Positions 1 to 7,671 of a stretch of 17,043 bases of DNA are shown here, piece by piece. The notes below the pieces were generated by a model. That model did no database searches and was not told the DNA's origin. It worked only from the letters and a program-made list of their open reading frames with translations. Numbering within the stretch: position 1 is the first letter of the stretch; each line of letters starts with the position of its first letter. The stretch is taken from assembly GCA_030667645.1 (NCBI GenBank), contig DAOUVM010000011.1:1-17043 (forward strand). The letters run 5' to 3'. The DNA is from Ardenticatenales bacterium (GTDB taxonomy: Bacteria; Chloroflexota; Anaerolineae; Promineifilales; UBA4811). The position numbers and the translations under genes are program-made.

Positions 1-791
1 AGGTTCAGGTCCAATCCGGTATCACGCGGGGTCCCATCCAGGATCGCCACTAGCGACTCGGTTGGGGGTTGGGCGGTCAGCCCAGAGAGGGCGGAAATGG
101 AGGTATCAACAATGTCAACGCCTGCCTCCACTGCCTTGAGCGCCGAGGCCATCGCCATCCCGCTGGTATAGTGGGTGTGAAACTGCACCGGCAACCCGAC
201 CTGCGTTTTCAATTCCCCAACCAGCTCATAGGCATCGTAGGGAGCAATCATTCCAGCCATGTCCTTGATGCAAATAGAGTCCGCCCCAAGATCTCTTAGC
301 TGTCCAGCCATTTCAACATAGCCCGCGATCGTGTGGACCGGGCTGATGGTATAGCTAAAGCTCCCCTGGACGTGGCCGCCGACTCTTTTGACATAGCGCA
401 TCGCCATTTCCATGTTGCGAACATCGTTGAGGGCATCAAAGATGCGAAATACATCAATCCCTACCTCTTTGGCATGCACGACAAAGCGCTCCAGCACATC
501 GTCAGGATAGTGCTTATAGCCCACCACATTCTGAGCCCGCAACAGCATCTGAAAGGGGGTATTAGGCATTAGCGCTTTCAAGCGGCGCACCCGATCCCAC
601 GGATTTTCGTTCAGGAAACGCATGGCAGAGTCAAAGGTCGCTCCACCCCACATCTCCACCGACCAATAGCCGACCTTGTCCAGTTCGGGAGCGATCGGAA
701 GCATATCGTCGGTTCGCATCCGGGTTGCCAGTAACGATTGGTGTGCGTCACGCAGAATGGTGTCGCAGATCTTGACCGGTTTCTGTTCCAT
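1..791 (-). CDS. Biotin-dependent carboxyltransferase (pyruvate/oxaloacetate type, 5S-like), 3' end outside window
   Basis: The first 263 codons of a carboxyltransferase of the PycB/OadA/transcarboxylase-5S family are present; the gene runs off the left edge. The family moves CO2 between carboxybiotin and pyruvate/oxaloacetate in a metal-containing TIM barrel. Visible hallmarks are CDTILRDAHQS at residues 9-19 (metal-binding Asp10), IKDMAG with the Lys176 that is carboxylated in the family, HTHYTSG with metal-ligand histidines 205 and 207, and QPPTES at 241-246. The ATG at 791 is supported by AGAGGAA at 798-804 with a 6-base spacer and by an in-frame TGA just upstream. It lies 89 bp behind the cupin and follows the PCC-beta gene on the same strand, so it is probably in that operon. 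The missing C-terminus would decide whether a biotinyl domain is fused. Alternatives are pyruvate carboxylase subunit B, oxaloacetate decarboxylase alpha or transcarboxylase 5S; the catalytic class is secure. Confidence 0.93.
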   Translation of the reverse strand, partial: MEQKPVKICDTILRDAHQSLLATRMRTDDMLPIAPELDKVGYWSVEMWGGATFDSAMRFLNENPWDRVRRLKALMPNTPFQMLLRAQNVVGYKHYPDDVLERFVVHAKEVGIDVFRIFDALNDVRNMEMAMRYVKRVGGHVQGSFSYTISPVHTIAGYVEMAGQLRDLGADSICIKDMAGMIAPYDAYELVGELKTQVGLPVQFHTHYTSGMAMASALKAVEAGVDIVDTSISALSGLTAQPPTESLVAILDGTPRDTGLDLN

Positions 792-880
792 GGGTCATTC
801 CTCTTGGCTTGCAGGAGTAGAGCAGGGGGAGCGGGCAACTATTGATCCCGTTCCTCCTTTCTCACTGTCCTCTGCCTCTG

Positions 881-1201
881 TTACTCGGCAAACAAATCGC
901 GGGCCTTGAACATCAAAACAAGAGCCTCTTCTTGGGTACCTGAGCGATGAACCTCGCCCGCCGTGACCACCAGCGAATCCCCTTTCGTGAGGTAGAGCGT
1001 CGACCCGCCCTGGTACTCTACAAAGGCTTCGCCCTCTAGTATCAAGTACATCTCATCCTTTGCGTGCTGGTGGAAATGATAGGTTCCCTGGAAACGGCAG
1101 AGGTAGGCGCAATAGTCGTCTACCTGCCCCAGGACCGTGTGTGTCCACGGCCGTACGAGTTTGGACCGGGCTTGCGCAAGTGAGAGGACCTCTTGAGGCA
1201 T
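881..1201 (-). CDS. Small single-domain cupin
   Basis: This is a 106-residue one-domain cupin. The first cupin motif is visible as His44-x-His46 followed by Glu50 and the Gly-rich turn around residue 57 (LILEGEA), and the second motif supplies His85 (GEVHRSG). These four residues are the usual metal ligands. The ATG has an excellent ribosome site, AAAGGAG at 1209-1215 with a 7-base spacer. There is no signal peptide, so the protein should be cytosolic. It sits between the two carboxyltransferase genes (90 bp behind the PCC-beta stop, 89 bp before the next start), suggesting co-transcription and a role linked to that metabolism. The substrate cannot be read from the sequence. Small cupins of this size may be isomerases, dioxygenases, decarboxylases or ligand-binding proteins. 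Confidence 0.85.
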   Translation of the reverse strand: MPQEVLSLAQARSKLVRPWTHTVLGQVDDYCAYLCRFQGTYHFHQHAKDEMYLILEGEAFVEYQGGSTLYLTKGDSLVVTAGEVHRSGTQEEALVLMFKARDLFAE

Positions 1202-1291
1202 CTTTTTTCTCCTTTGGCAATCACTGTCTGGAAAACCGGCCGGCCCGAGGATTGGCGCTCCTTCCCAGACGCCTGAACTTGGGCCCGAACC

Positions 1292-2842
1292 TCAAAGCGG
1301 AATATTGCCATGTTTCTTGGGTGGGTTTGCATCCCGTTTGTTTTGCAGCATGTGCAGAGCTTCAATCAGCCGCGGCCGGGTCTCGGCCGGCTCGATCACG
1401 TCATCAATGTACCCACGAGCGGCGGCCACATAGGGGTTGGCGAATTTGCCCCGGTAATCCTGCACCAGTTCCGCTCTGCGAGCGGTCCGGTCCTCAGTTT
1501 CGGCCAACTCGTGGCGGAAGATGATGTTTACTGCCCCATCCGGCCCCATCACCGCGATCTCGGCCGACGGCCAGCCATAGTTGATGTCACCACGAATGTG
1601 CTTGCTAGACATCACGTCATATGCCCCGCCATACGCCTTGCGGGTGATGATGGTGATCTTGGGAACCGTGGCCTCGCAGTAGGCGTACAGCAACTTGGCC
1701 CCATGGACAATGATTCCCCCGTGTTCCTGCGCCACGCCCGGCAAAAAGCCGGGCACATCCTCAAAAGTGATGATGGGGATGTTGAACGCATCGCAGAACC
1801 GAACAAAGCGCGCTCCCTTGCGGGAGGCGTCGATATCCAGCACCCCGGCCAGGACCTGCGGCTGCTGGCCCACAAACCCAACGCTAAAGCCACCCACCCG
1901 CGCAAAGCCGACGATGATGTTCCGGGCATAATGCTCATGCACCTCCAAAAAGACCCCGTCATCCATCACCAGCTCAATCACCTGTTTCATATCATACGGC
2001 TTGTTGGGATTATCTGGGACGATGCTGTTCAGCACCGTTTCGATCCGGTCGGTCGGGTCGTCCGTGGGAACAAATGGTGGATCCTCGGTGTTGTTCTGCG
2101 GGAGGTAGCTGAGCAGAGCCCGCAGCGTTTCAAATCCTTCCTCCTCATCCTCGGCTGCGAAATGAGCCACGCCACTCTTTGTGTTGTGGGTCATTGCTCC
2201 GCCCAATTCCTCCGAGGTCACGTCTTCGCGAGTCACCGCCTTGATCACTTCCGGGCCGGTGATGTGCATGAAGCTCGTCCCTTTGACCATCAGGATGAAA
2301 TCGGTCATCGCAGGCGAATAGACTGCCCCGCCGGCGCATGGGCCGACAACGGCCGATATCTGTGGGACAACACCAGAGGCCATTACATTGCGCTGAAAGA
2401 CATAAGCATATGCTGCCAGGGAGACCACCCCCTCCTGAATCCGCGCTCCGCCGGAATCATTCAGGCCAATGACGGGGGCCCCGTTCTTCATCGCCAGATC
2501 CATGATCTTGCAGACCTTTTCCGCGTGAACCTCACCAAGGCTGCCGCCGAAAATGGTAAAGTCCTGGCTGAACACATACACCAGCCGATCGTTGATCTTG
2601 CCCCATCCGGTTACGACACTGTCGCCCAAAAACTCTTGTTCCTCTATGCCGAATCCCACGGTTCGGTGGGTCACAAACATGTCGATCTCGCGAAAAGTGC
2701 CGGGATCAAGCAGCTTCTCAACCCGCTCCCTGGCTGTCAACTTGCCCTTGGCATGCTGCCGGTCGATTCGCGCCTGGCCGCCACCGAGCTTTGCTTGTTC
2801 CCGCATCTCATTGAGGCGCTGAATTCTTGGGTCTGTGACCAT
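1292..2842 (-). CDS. pccB: Acyl-CoA carboxylase beta / methylmalonyl-CoA carboxyltransferase 12S-type subunit
   Basis: A full-length carboxyltransferase subunit of about 516 residues, normal for PccB/MmdA/12S proteins. It transfers a carboxyl group between carboxybiotin and an acyl-CoA. Numbered from the chosen start, the N-terminal half has the oxyanion-hole segment SGGARIQEG (about 130-138) and GPCAGGAVYSPA; the C-terminal half has FEDVPGFLPG (about 360-369) and RKAYGGAYDVMSSKH. Asp409 in AYDVM corresponds to the residue that favours propionyl-CoA over acetyl-CoA in Streptomyces PccB, so propionyl-/methylmalonyl-CoA is the likely substrate. I chose the ATG at 2842 because AGGAG (2852-2856) touches the earlier in-frame ATG at 2851 but lies 9 bases from this one. 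The partner at 1-791 makes a transcarboxylase-like assignment possible; a PCC complex would need an alpha subunit elsewhere. Confidence 0.95.
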   Translation of the reverse strand: MVTDPRIQRLNEMREQAKLGGGQARIDRQHAKGKLTARERVEKLLDPGTFREIDMFVTHRTVGFGIEEQEFLGDSVVTGWGKINDRLVYVFSQDFTIFGGSLGEVHAEKVCKIMDLAMKNGAPVIGLNDSGGARIQEGVVSLAAYAYVFQRNVMASGVVPQISAVVGPCAGGAVYSPAMTDFILMVKGTSFMHITGPEVIKAVTREDVTSEELGGAMTHNTKSGVAHFAAEDEEEGFETLRALLSYLPQNNTEDPPFVPTDDPTDRIETVLNSIVPDNPNKPYDMKQVIELVMDDGVFLEVHEHYARNIIVGFARVGGFSVGFVGQQPQVLAGVLDIDASRKGARFVRFCDAFNIPIITFEDVPGFLPGVAQEHGGIIVHGAKLLYAYCEATVPKITIITRKAYGGAYDVMSSKHIRGDINYGWPSAEIAVMGPDGAVNIIFRHELAETEDRTARRAELVQDYRGKFANPYVAAARGYIDDVIEPAETRPRLIEALHMLQNKRDANPPKKHGNIPL

Positions 2843-2851
2843 ATGAATCAT

Positions 2852-2856
2852 CTCCT
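2852..2856 (-). promoter_or_regulatory. Ribosome binding site that decides the pccB start
   Basis: The minus strand reads AGGAG immediately before an ATG at 2851 and 9 bases before a second in-frame ATG at 2842. Zero spacing is not workable for initiation, so the second ATG is the likely start. Confidence 0.6.
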
Positions 2857-2940
2857 ATCGGCACTCGCACTGCCATACGATCCTTGACATCCAGGGTTTC
2901 TATCATGAATGATACGAGAAAGCAACCCCGGGTCGCTGTC

Positions 2941-4014
2941 TCACCGGTAAGCGCCGAACTCTTCCACCGCTTGGAAAAAGGCTACGATGTTCTCCCAGGG
3001 GATGCCGGGCTCCAGATCATACGCGGGACCCACGATCAATCCTCCATTGCGCCCGACCGTCTCGATGCGCTCGCGAACCTGGGCGCGAATGGCGGCCGGG
3101 TTGGGCTGGCCCCAGTCCACCTGCGTGCCCACCGTACCCCAAAAGGCCAGCCGATCGCCATAGCGCGCCTTGAGTTGTACCGGGTCCATCACGTCTGGCT
3201 GCACCGGGTGAATCACATCCACCCCAATCTCGATCAACTCGGGGATGATCGGCTCGATATAGCCATCGCTATGGTAAAAGATCTTGAGATCCGGGTTCAC
3301 TGCCCGGCCGGCGCGAATGATCGTCTCCATCCGCGGTTTGAGGAATTCGCGCCAGGTGGCCGGCCCGATCAGCATATGGGCCGGCGCGCCAATGTCATCA
3401 TCCAGACCCAGGATATCCACTCCGGCTCGCACCAGTACCAGCGCCGTGGATGCCGTCATGGCTGTGAGTTGATCCAACAGAGTGCCGGCCAGCTCTGGAT
3501 TGAGCTTGAGGTCGAGCATGAATTGGGCCCAACCCCGCAGCCGCCAGGCGGTCTCAAACAGCTCGCCGCCCAGGTGCGGCGGCGTGCCCATCACCGCCAG
3601 ACCGCGGGCATGAAAGGCATCCACTGCGGCCGCCAGGCGGTCTGTCTGCCCGACGGAAAAGATCGGTAGTGGCGCGGTCGCCAGTTGGTCGGCGAGCTCG
3701 GCCGGAGTGGTTGCTTCTCCTAGGCGGCCAAACCCATCGATGTGGGGAAAGTAGCCCCAGTCGGCATAGTTGCGCAGAATAGCATCGCTGCCGACATAGA
3801 CCTCGGTCGGAAGGCCATCCAGGTATTCCAGAAACGCCTTTTGCTCGGGCGGGGGCTCAAACTCTGCAAATCGTATGTCCGTCCCAAAATAGTCCCCCTC
3901 GGCCCCCCGTTCGCCCAGTTCGGGCAGAGTCTCGGGGTAGAAATTGGCCATCTTTGGGACGCGGTCCGGCTGGCGGCCGCTCAACACGGCCAGAATGCGT
4001 TCTCGTGGCGTCAT
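2941..4014 (-). CDS. URO-D superfamily protein (not HemE), methyltransferase-like
   Basis: This 357-residue protein belongs to the uroporphyrinogen decarboxylase/methylcobalamin methyltransferase fold family. It shows the family N-terminus TPRERILAVLSGRQPDRVP, the strand-loop YHSDGYIEPIIPELIEIG (247-264), DVIHPVQPDVMDP, LAFWGTVGTQ and a C-terminal GPAYDLEPGIPWENI. The HemE substrate-binding N-terminal signature is absent, so this is not the haem enzyme. The Zn-binding His-x-Cys of MtaA/MtbA-type methyltransferases reads His248-Ser-Asp250 here, and no second Cys is seen near the C-terminus. The start at 4014 is favoured over an in-frame ATG at 4053 because GGAGGAGAG lies at 4021-4029. Its stop is 98 bp before the pccB start on the same strand, so co-transcription is possible. 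The substrate is unknown; a link to corrinoid chemistry is only suggested by the neighbouring methylmalonyl-CoA-type gene. Confidence 0.85.
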   Translation of the reverse strand: MTPRERILAVLSGRQPDRVPKMANFYPETLPELGERGAEGDYFGTDIRFAEFEPPPEQKAFLEYLDGLPTEVYVGSDAILRNYADWGYFPHIDGFGRLGEATTPAELADQLATAPLPIFSVGQTDRLAAAVDAFHARGLAVMGTPPHLGGELFETAWRLRGWAQFMLDLKLNPELAGTLLDQLTAMTASTALVLVRAGVDILGLDDDIGAPAHMLIGPATWREFLKPRMETIIRAGRAVNPDLKIFYHSDGYIEPIIPELIEIGVDVIHPVQPDVMDPVQLKARYGDRLAFWGTVGTQVDWGQPNPAAIRAQVRERIETVGRNGGLIVGPAYDLEPGIPWENIVAFFQAVEEFGAYR

Positions 4015-4127
4015 GGGTGGCTCTCCTCCGGGAGTCGTTGAACGGACACACACTCAATAGCTTCTCCTGCAGGGTGACAAGGGACCAACAGCGTATCTTT
4101 CGTCGTCCGGTTCTTGACCCGGCCGGG

Positions 4128-5219
4128 CTATGGTTGGATGATTACCGATGTCCCGATCTCAGCCCAATTGTACAGCGACTGGGCTTCATACGTGCCCAGT
4201 ACAACGCACCCATAAGAGATCGGCGTGCCCAGGTAGCCGGCCCACAGGGTCTGGCCATTGGGCAGGATCGGCAGGCCGTGTATGCCGTTCTCGCTCGCGC
4301 CCGCCCAATAGATTCCCAGCCAATGGGGCATCCAGATGCTCCAGGTCGCCCCGTACGCATTGGGGATCTTGCTCTGCACCCGGAACTCGCCTGCGCGGGT
4401 ATAGGTGGGCGCGGCCCCGCTCGAAGCCACGAAAGAGTAGATCAACTGATCCCCCTCAAAGGCATACAGGTGCTGTTCCGACAGATCGATCAGAATGCGT
4501 TTGCCGGCGCCGGCGGGGGCTGGCTGCGTTCCAGTCAGGCGCAGTACCTGCCCGGCATAGATGGCGGAGGGATTGGCAATGCCGTTCAGGTGAGCCAGTG
4601 CAGCGGTAGTGGTTCCGTATCGCCGCGCTATCCGGGACAAGGTGTCACCACGACGCACGAGATAGGTATGGACCTCCACCTGCGGTGGGGCCGATGGCGC
4701 TTCCGGTGGCGCATCCAGCGGCGCGTCCGGCGAAGCATTCACGTCATGAGCCTCCGTTGCCGGTTCAGACCCCGCCCCGGGGATGATCAACTGCTGCCCC
4801 ACATAGATGGAATAGGGATTCGATAACCCGTTGAGCTCGATCAACGACCAGATGGCAACACCGTGACGCAACGCGATGCTGGTCAACGTGTCTCCCCACT
4901 GCACAGCATAGGCGCCATCCGTTGTTGTCGCCACAGGGTCTGCATCTGGTGAGCTATCGGTGCCGCCCGGGATAACGAGTGTCTCACCGGCAAAGATCCG
5001 GTGCGCGTCAACCAGCCCGTTCGTAGCCATGATCGTATCCATCGCCACACCGTAGCGCAAAGAGATGCGAAAGAGGTTCTCCCCACGTTGGACGACATGG
5101 ACGGTCTGATCCAAAACTGGAGCAGGGTCCGATTCCTGTCCGGTGACGCCAGTTGGGGTGACTAGGAACAGGATCGCGGCGATCAGACTGATTGAGAGGA
5201 TCAACCTTGATGGTTTCAT
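4128..5219 (-). CDS. Exported triple-LysM L,D-transpeptidase (YkuD family)
   Basis: A 363-residue cell-wall enzyme. Residues 4-26 form a hydrophobic signal peptide or anchor. Three LysM repeats follow at about 41-84, 104-147 and 186-228, each with the x-RGE/GDTL...ALxHLNG...AGQxL pattern, separated by Pro/Ala/Asp-rich linkers. A YkuD catalytic domain covers about 240-361. The catalytic pair is visible: His314 in GIHGLP and Cys338 in ISYGCVVL. The common SHGC-x-R motif is SYGC here, with Val instead of the following Arg. The family cross-links peptidoglycan stem peptides or attaches proteins to them; LysM binds glycan. I chose the ATG at 5219 because it begins the signal peptide and has AGGAGG at 5223-5228, although the spacer is only 3 bases. 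An in-frame ATG at 5285 lies upstream of the likely promoter. Substrate specificity, including whether it is an enzyme of 3-3 cross-linking, is not readable. Confidence 0.93.
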   Translation of the reverse strand: MKPSRLILSISLIAAILFLVTPTGVTGQESDPAPVLDQTVHVVQRGENLFRISLRYGVAMDTIMATNGLVDAHRIFAGETLVIPGGTDSSPDADPVATTTDGAYAVQWGDTLTSIALRHGVAIWSLIELNGLSNPYSIYVGQQLIIPGAGSEPATEAHDVNASPDAPLDAPPEAPSAPPQVEVHTYLVRRGDTLSRIARRYGTTTAALAHLNGIANPSAIYAGQVLRLTGTQPAPAGAGKRILIDLSEQHLYAFEGDQLIYSFVASSGAAPTYTRAGEFRVQSKIPNAYGATWSIWMPHWLGIYWAGASENGIHGLPILPNGQTLWAGYLGTPISYGCVVLGTYEAQSLYNWAEIGTSVIIQP

Positions 5220-5235
5220 CTCCCTCCTCGCCCCG

Positions 5236-5264
5236 AGTATACTACAAAGCATAGGGTTCTTCCA
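5236..5264 (-). promoter_or_regulatory. Putative sigma70-type promoter of the LysM-YkuD gene
   Basis: On the minus strand TATACT (5236-5241) follows TGGAAG (5259-5264) with a 17-base spacer. The -10 box is good and the -35 box weak (3 of 6). The predicted transcript would begin only about 10 bases before the ATG at 5219. The 154 bp between the upstream stop (5374) and this gene otherwise holds nothing recognisable. Confidence 0.4.
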
Positions 5265-5373
5265 CCAGGAAAGAGCCCTCGCCATCTCGCAGCGGGCTGC
5301 AACTCAGTCAAGAGCCCACTCAATCTCGTTTGCGCCCACCGTCCCGGAGTGGTTCTCTGCGGCCGCAAGAACT

Positions 5374-7629
5374 CTAGCTTTGCTGCCGGGAGGACCGCGC
5401 CGCCAGGTAGAGCATGGTGCTTTGCCACGGCACTGCCTGGTCGCACAATTGATCGGTGTACAGAACCTGAACCCGCATCAGCTCATCAGGGGTGATGGCT
5501 CGCAGCAAGCGCCCGGCATAACTATCCCGGTCGCCCCTCCCCTCTGGCGCAAACCAACGGTCCAGTTCGGCCCGCGTGATCCGTCGTTCCGTCGTCTCCC
5601 GTTCGCTCTCTGCCAGGATGACCTCAAGACCAGCCGCCTCGCACGCCGCCGCCAAGTCGTCCATCTCCCAGTTCACCATCGGATCGACCGGGTCGGTGTA
5701 GATGGCTTCCTCGGCAGCACATACCCGGTCGGCCAGGTCAGTTGCCAATGAATCCATCTCTACCAGTGCAGTAACCCGTTGGGCATGACGCGGCGCCGTC
5801 TCGGCCAGCGAGAGCGTGCCTCTGTCCCGCAGCAGGCCCGCCACCAACCGGAGATCGGCCGCCTTATCCGGCCTGCGTGTGAGAACGTTCCGCCCGACGA
5901 CGGCGTCAAATCGAACCTCGCCTTCCCCGCGCAGCATCAACAAGTCGGCCATTTCGGATAGATCGCCGATCAACACTGCCGGCCGTTCCACTCCGGCCAG
6001 CCGGCCAGCCTGCTGGCGCAGCATCTCCCCAACCTCGGCGTCGTCCGCCAGTGACCAGACCCCTCCCTCCGGCGCGCGGCGCACCGCATCCCACGTAAGC
6101 AGACCCGATCCAGCGTTGAGGTCCAGCACCAGATGATGGCGTAGGACACCGGCCGCGTCCAGGACACGGTCGCGTAGTGATGCTAATCGCTCTCCCGCCC
6201 CACTTGCCGATCGCGCCAGCCAACGGTCGCGCGCCTTGTATACCGGCGAAAAGGTAAGCACTTGCGGCAGCCCCGACGGACCACCGGCCTCCAGCATCGC
6301 CGCCAACTGCGCCTCGCGGCGCCGGGCCACCTGCTCGCTGATGCTGGCTTCATAGCCCTGATCGGAGGGTTGGTAAAAGAGCTTGCCCTGCAGCGCATCC
6401 GGCAGGTACTGCTGCATCACCCAATGGTCACGGTACGCATGGGGATAAAGGTATCCTTTGCCGTGGCCGAACGCCTCCTTGTCCCGACTGCCGTCCCGCA
6501 GGTGACCGGGCACCTCGCCATCACGTTCGCCCTCTACGGTCGAGAGAGCGTCAAAGAAGGCCAGCGTCGAGTTGGATTTGGGGGCTGTGGCCAGATAGAG
6601 TGCGGCCTGCGCCAGGTGAAAACGCCCTTCCGGCAGTCCCACACGATCGAAAGATGCCGCCGCCGCCTCTGTAACCCGCAAAGCATTGGGGTCGGCCAGT
6701 CCCACATCCTCGCTGGCAAAGATCAGCATCCGCCGAAAGATAAAGCGCGAATCTTCTCCAGCATAGACCATCTTGGCCAGCCAGTACATCGCTGCATCCG
6801 GGTCAGACCCACGCAAGGACTTGATAAAGGCACTAATGGTGTCAAAATGATAGTCGCCCTCTTTGTCATAGAGGACAACCCGTCGCTGAATGCTCTCTTC
6901 AGCTACCTCCAGAGTGATGTGAATGAGTTGTCCATTCGCTCCTGCAGCTGGCACAGTTGTCTCGACCGCCAACTCTAGGGCATTGAGCACGCCGCGCGCA
7001 TCGCCATTGGCAATATCCACCAGGTGGGCCAGCGCGTCATCATCGATCTTTACATCAAGCTTGCCATAGCCGCGCTCCTTGTCCGCCAGCGCATGCCGGG
7101 CGATGGCATAGAGATCATCCTCTACCAGCGGCTCGAGCTGAAAGATCCGGCTGCGGCTGACCAGGGGCCGGTTGACCTCAAAATAGGGGTTCTCGGTGGT
7201 GGCGCCGATCAGAATGAGGGTACCGTTCTCCACCCAGGGGAGAAGGGCATCTTGCTGGGCCTTGTTCCAGCGGTGGACCTCGTCCACAAACAGAGTCGTG
7301 CGTTGATTGTATAGGCTGCGCCTCTCCTGTGCGTCAGCAATCGCTGCTCGGATTTGCTTGACCCCCGCCAAGACGGCGTTGATGGTGATAAAGTGGCTGC
7401 GCGTAGTGTTTGCTATGACCATCGCCAGACTGGTCTTCCCAGTGCCGGGCGGACCGTAGAGTATGAGCGAGGAGAGCTGATCCGCCTGGATGGCACGGCG
7501 CAGCAGCCGGCCTGGGCCAACTATATGCTCCTGACCCACAAACTCCTCGAGTGTGCGCGGCCGCATGCGCGCCGCCAGTGGCTGCTCCTGTTCGATTTGC
7601 CGCCGGCGACCGTGTTCAAAGAGATCCAT
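5374..7629 (-). CDS. rarA: RarA/MgsA-type AAA+ ATPase fused to a class I methyltransferase-like domain
   Basis: A protein of 751 residues in two parts. Residues 1-445 are a complete RarA (replication-associated recombination protein A): Walker A GPPGTGKT (59-66), Walker B FVDEVHR (114-120), sensor-1 GATTENP (142-148), the VSRSRIF segment with the likely arginine finger, and the RarA C-terminal signature GYLYPHAYRDHWVMQQYLP (392-410). RarA acts on stalled replication forks and gaps with SSB. E. coli RarA is about 447 residues, so the next 300 residues are extra. They contain VLDLNAGSG (501-509), a class I SAM-binding motif I, then alternating Rossmann-like strands (SLADD, DAVVGRNVL, GTLSLAET). 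No DNA-methylase NPPY/DPPY motif is seen. I chose the ATG at 7629 because the protein then begins with the RarA-typical MDLFEHG; an in-frame start at 7671 would add 14 atypical residues. The gene begins 42 bp after the kinase stop. Confidence 0.9.
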   Translation of the reverse strand: MDLFEHGRRRQIEQEQPLAARMRPRTLEEFVGQEHIVGPGRLLRRAIQADQLSSLILYGPPGTGKTSLAMVIANTTRSHFITINAVLAGVKQIRAAIADAQERRSLYNQRTTLFVDEVHRWNKAQQDALLPWVENGTLILIGATTENPYFEVNRPLVSRSRIFQLEPLVEDDLYAIARHALADKERGYGKLDVKIDDDALAHLVDIANGDARGVLNALELAVETTVPAAGANGQLIHITLEVAEESIQRRVVLYDKEGDYHFDTISAFIKSLRGSDPDAAMYWLAKMVYAGEDSRFIFRRMLIFASEDVGLADPNALRVTEAAAASFDRVGLPEGRFHLAQAALYLATAPKSNSTLAFFDALSTVEGERDGEVPGHLRDGSRDKEAFGHGKGYLYPHAYRDHWVMQQYLPDALQGKLFYQPSDQGYEASISEQVARRREAQLAAMLEAGGPSGLPQVLTFSPVYKARDRWLARSASGAGERLASLRDRVLDAAGVLRHHLVLDLNAGSGLLTWDAVRRAPEGGVWSLADDAEVGEMLRQQAGRLAGVERPAVLIGDLSEMADLLMLRGEGEVRFDAVVGRNVLTRRPDKAADLRLVAGLLRDRGTLSLAETAPRHAQRVTALVEMDSLATDLADRVCAAEEAIYTDPVDPMVNWEMDDLAAACEAAGLEVILAESERETTERRITRAELDRWFAPEGRGDRDSYAGRLLRAITPDELMRVQVLYTDQLCDQAVPWQSTMLYLAARSSRQQS

Positions 7630-7636
7630 GCTCGCA

Positions 7637-7642
7637 ATTGTA
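7637..7642 (-). promoter_or_regulatory. Putative -10 element giving a leaderless rarA-fusion transcript
   Basis: The minus strand reads TACAAT, then 7 bases, then the ATG at 7629. No Shine-Dalgarno sequence is visible before that ATG. A transcript starting at or beside the ATG is therefore plausible. No good -35 box is present, and the gene could also be read from the kinase operon. Confidence 0.3.
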
Positions 7643-7671
7643 CCCTGGCTGCGGGGACGGGCCACTCGCAC

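Noticed and set aside
853..860. Strong AAAGGAGG on the minus strand between the cupin and the carboxyltransferase
   Set aside because: No ATG or GTG follows at a workable distance; the next TTG opens a short frame overlapping the real gene in another frame. It may be chance or a remnant.
1310..2887. Long open frame on the plus strand, opposite the PCC-beta gene
   Set aside because: It is fully antisense to a gene with clear catalytic motifs, has no recognisable domain and no good ribosome site. High GC content makes such frames common.
2901..2914. TATCAT/ATGATA inverted repeat upstream of pccB, possible operator, with TTGCTT and TAGAAA at 17 bases
   Set aside because: Arms are only 6 AT-rich bases with a 2-base centre, and both promoter hexamers are poor matches; not enough to call.
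4118..4127. Palindrome CCCGGCCGGG just after the LysM-YkuD stop, as a terminator
   Set aside because: There is no loop of useful size and no T-run on the minus strand; GGCCGG-like words occur throughout the window.
3954..4826. Plus-strand open frame across the URO-D start and LysM-YkuD gene
   Set aside because: Overlaps two well-supported minus-strand genes and shows no domain.
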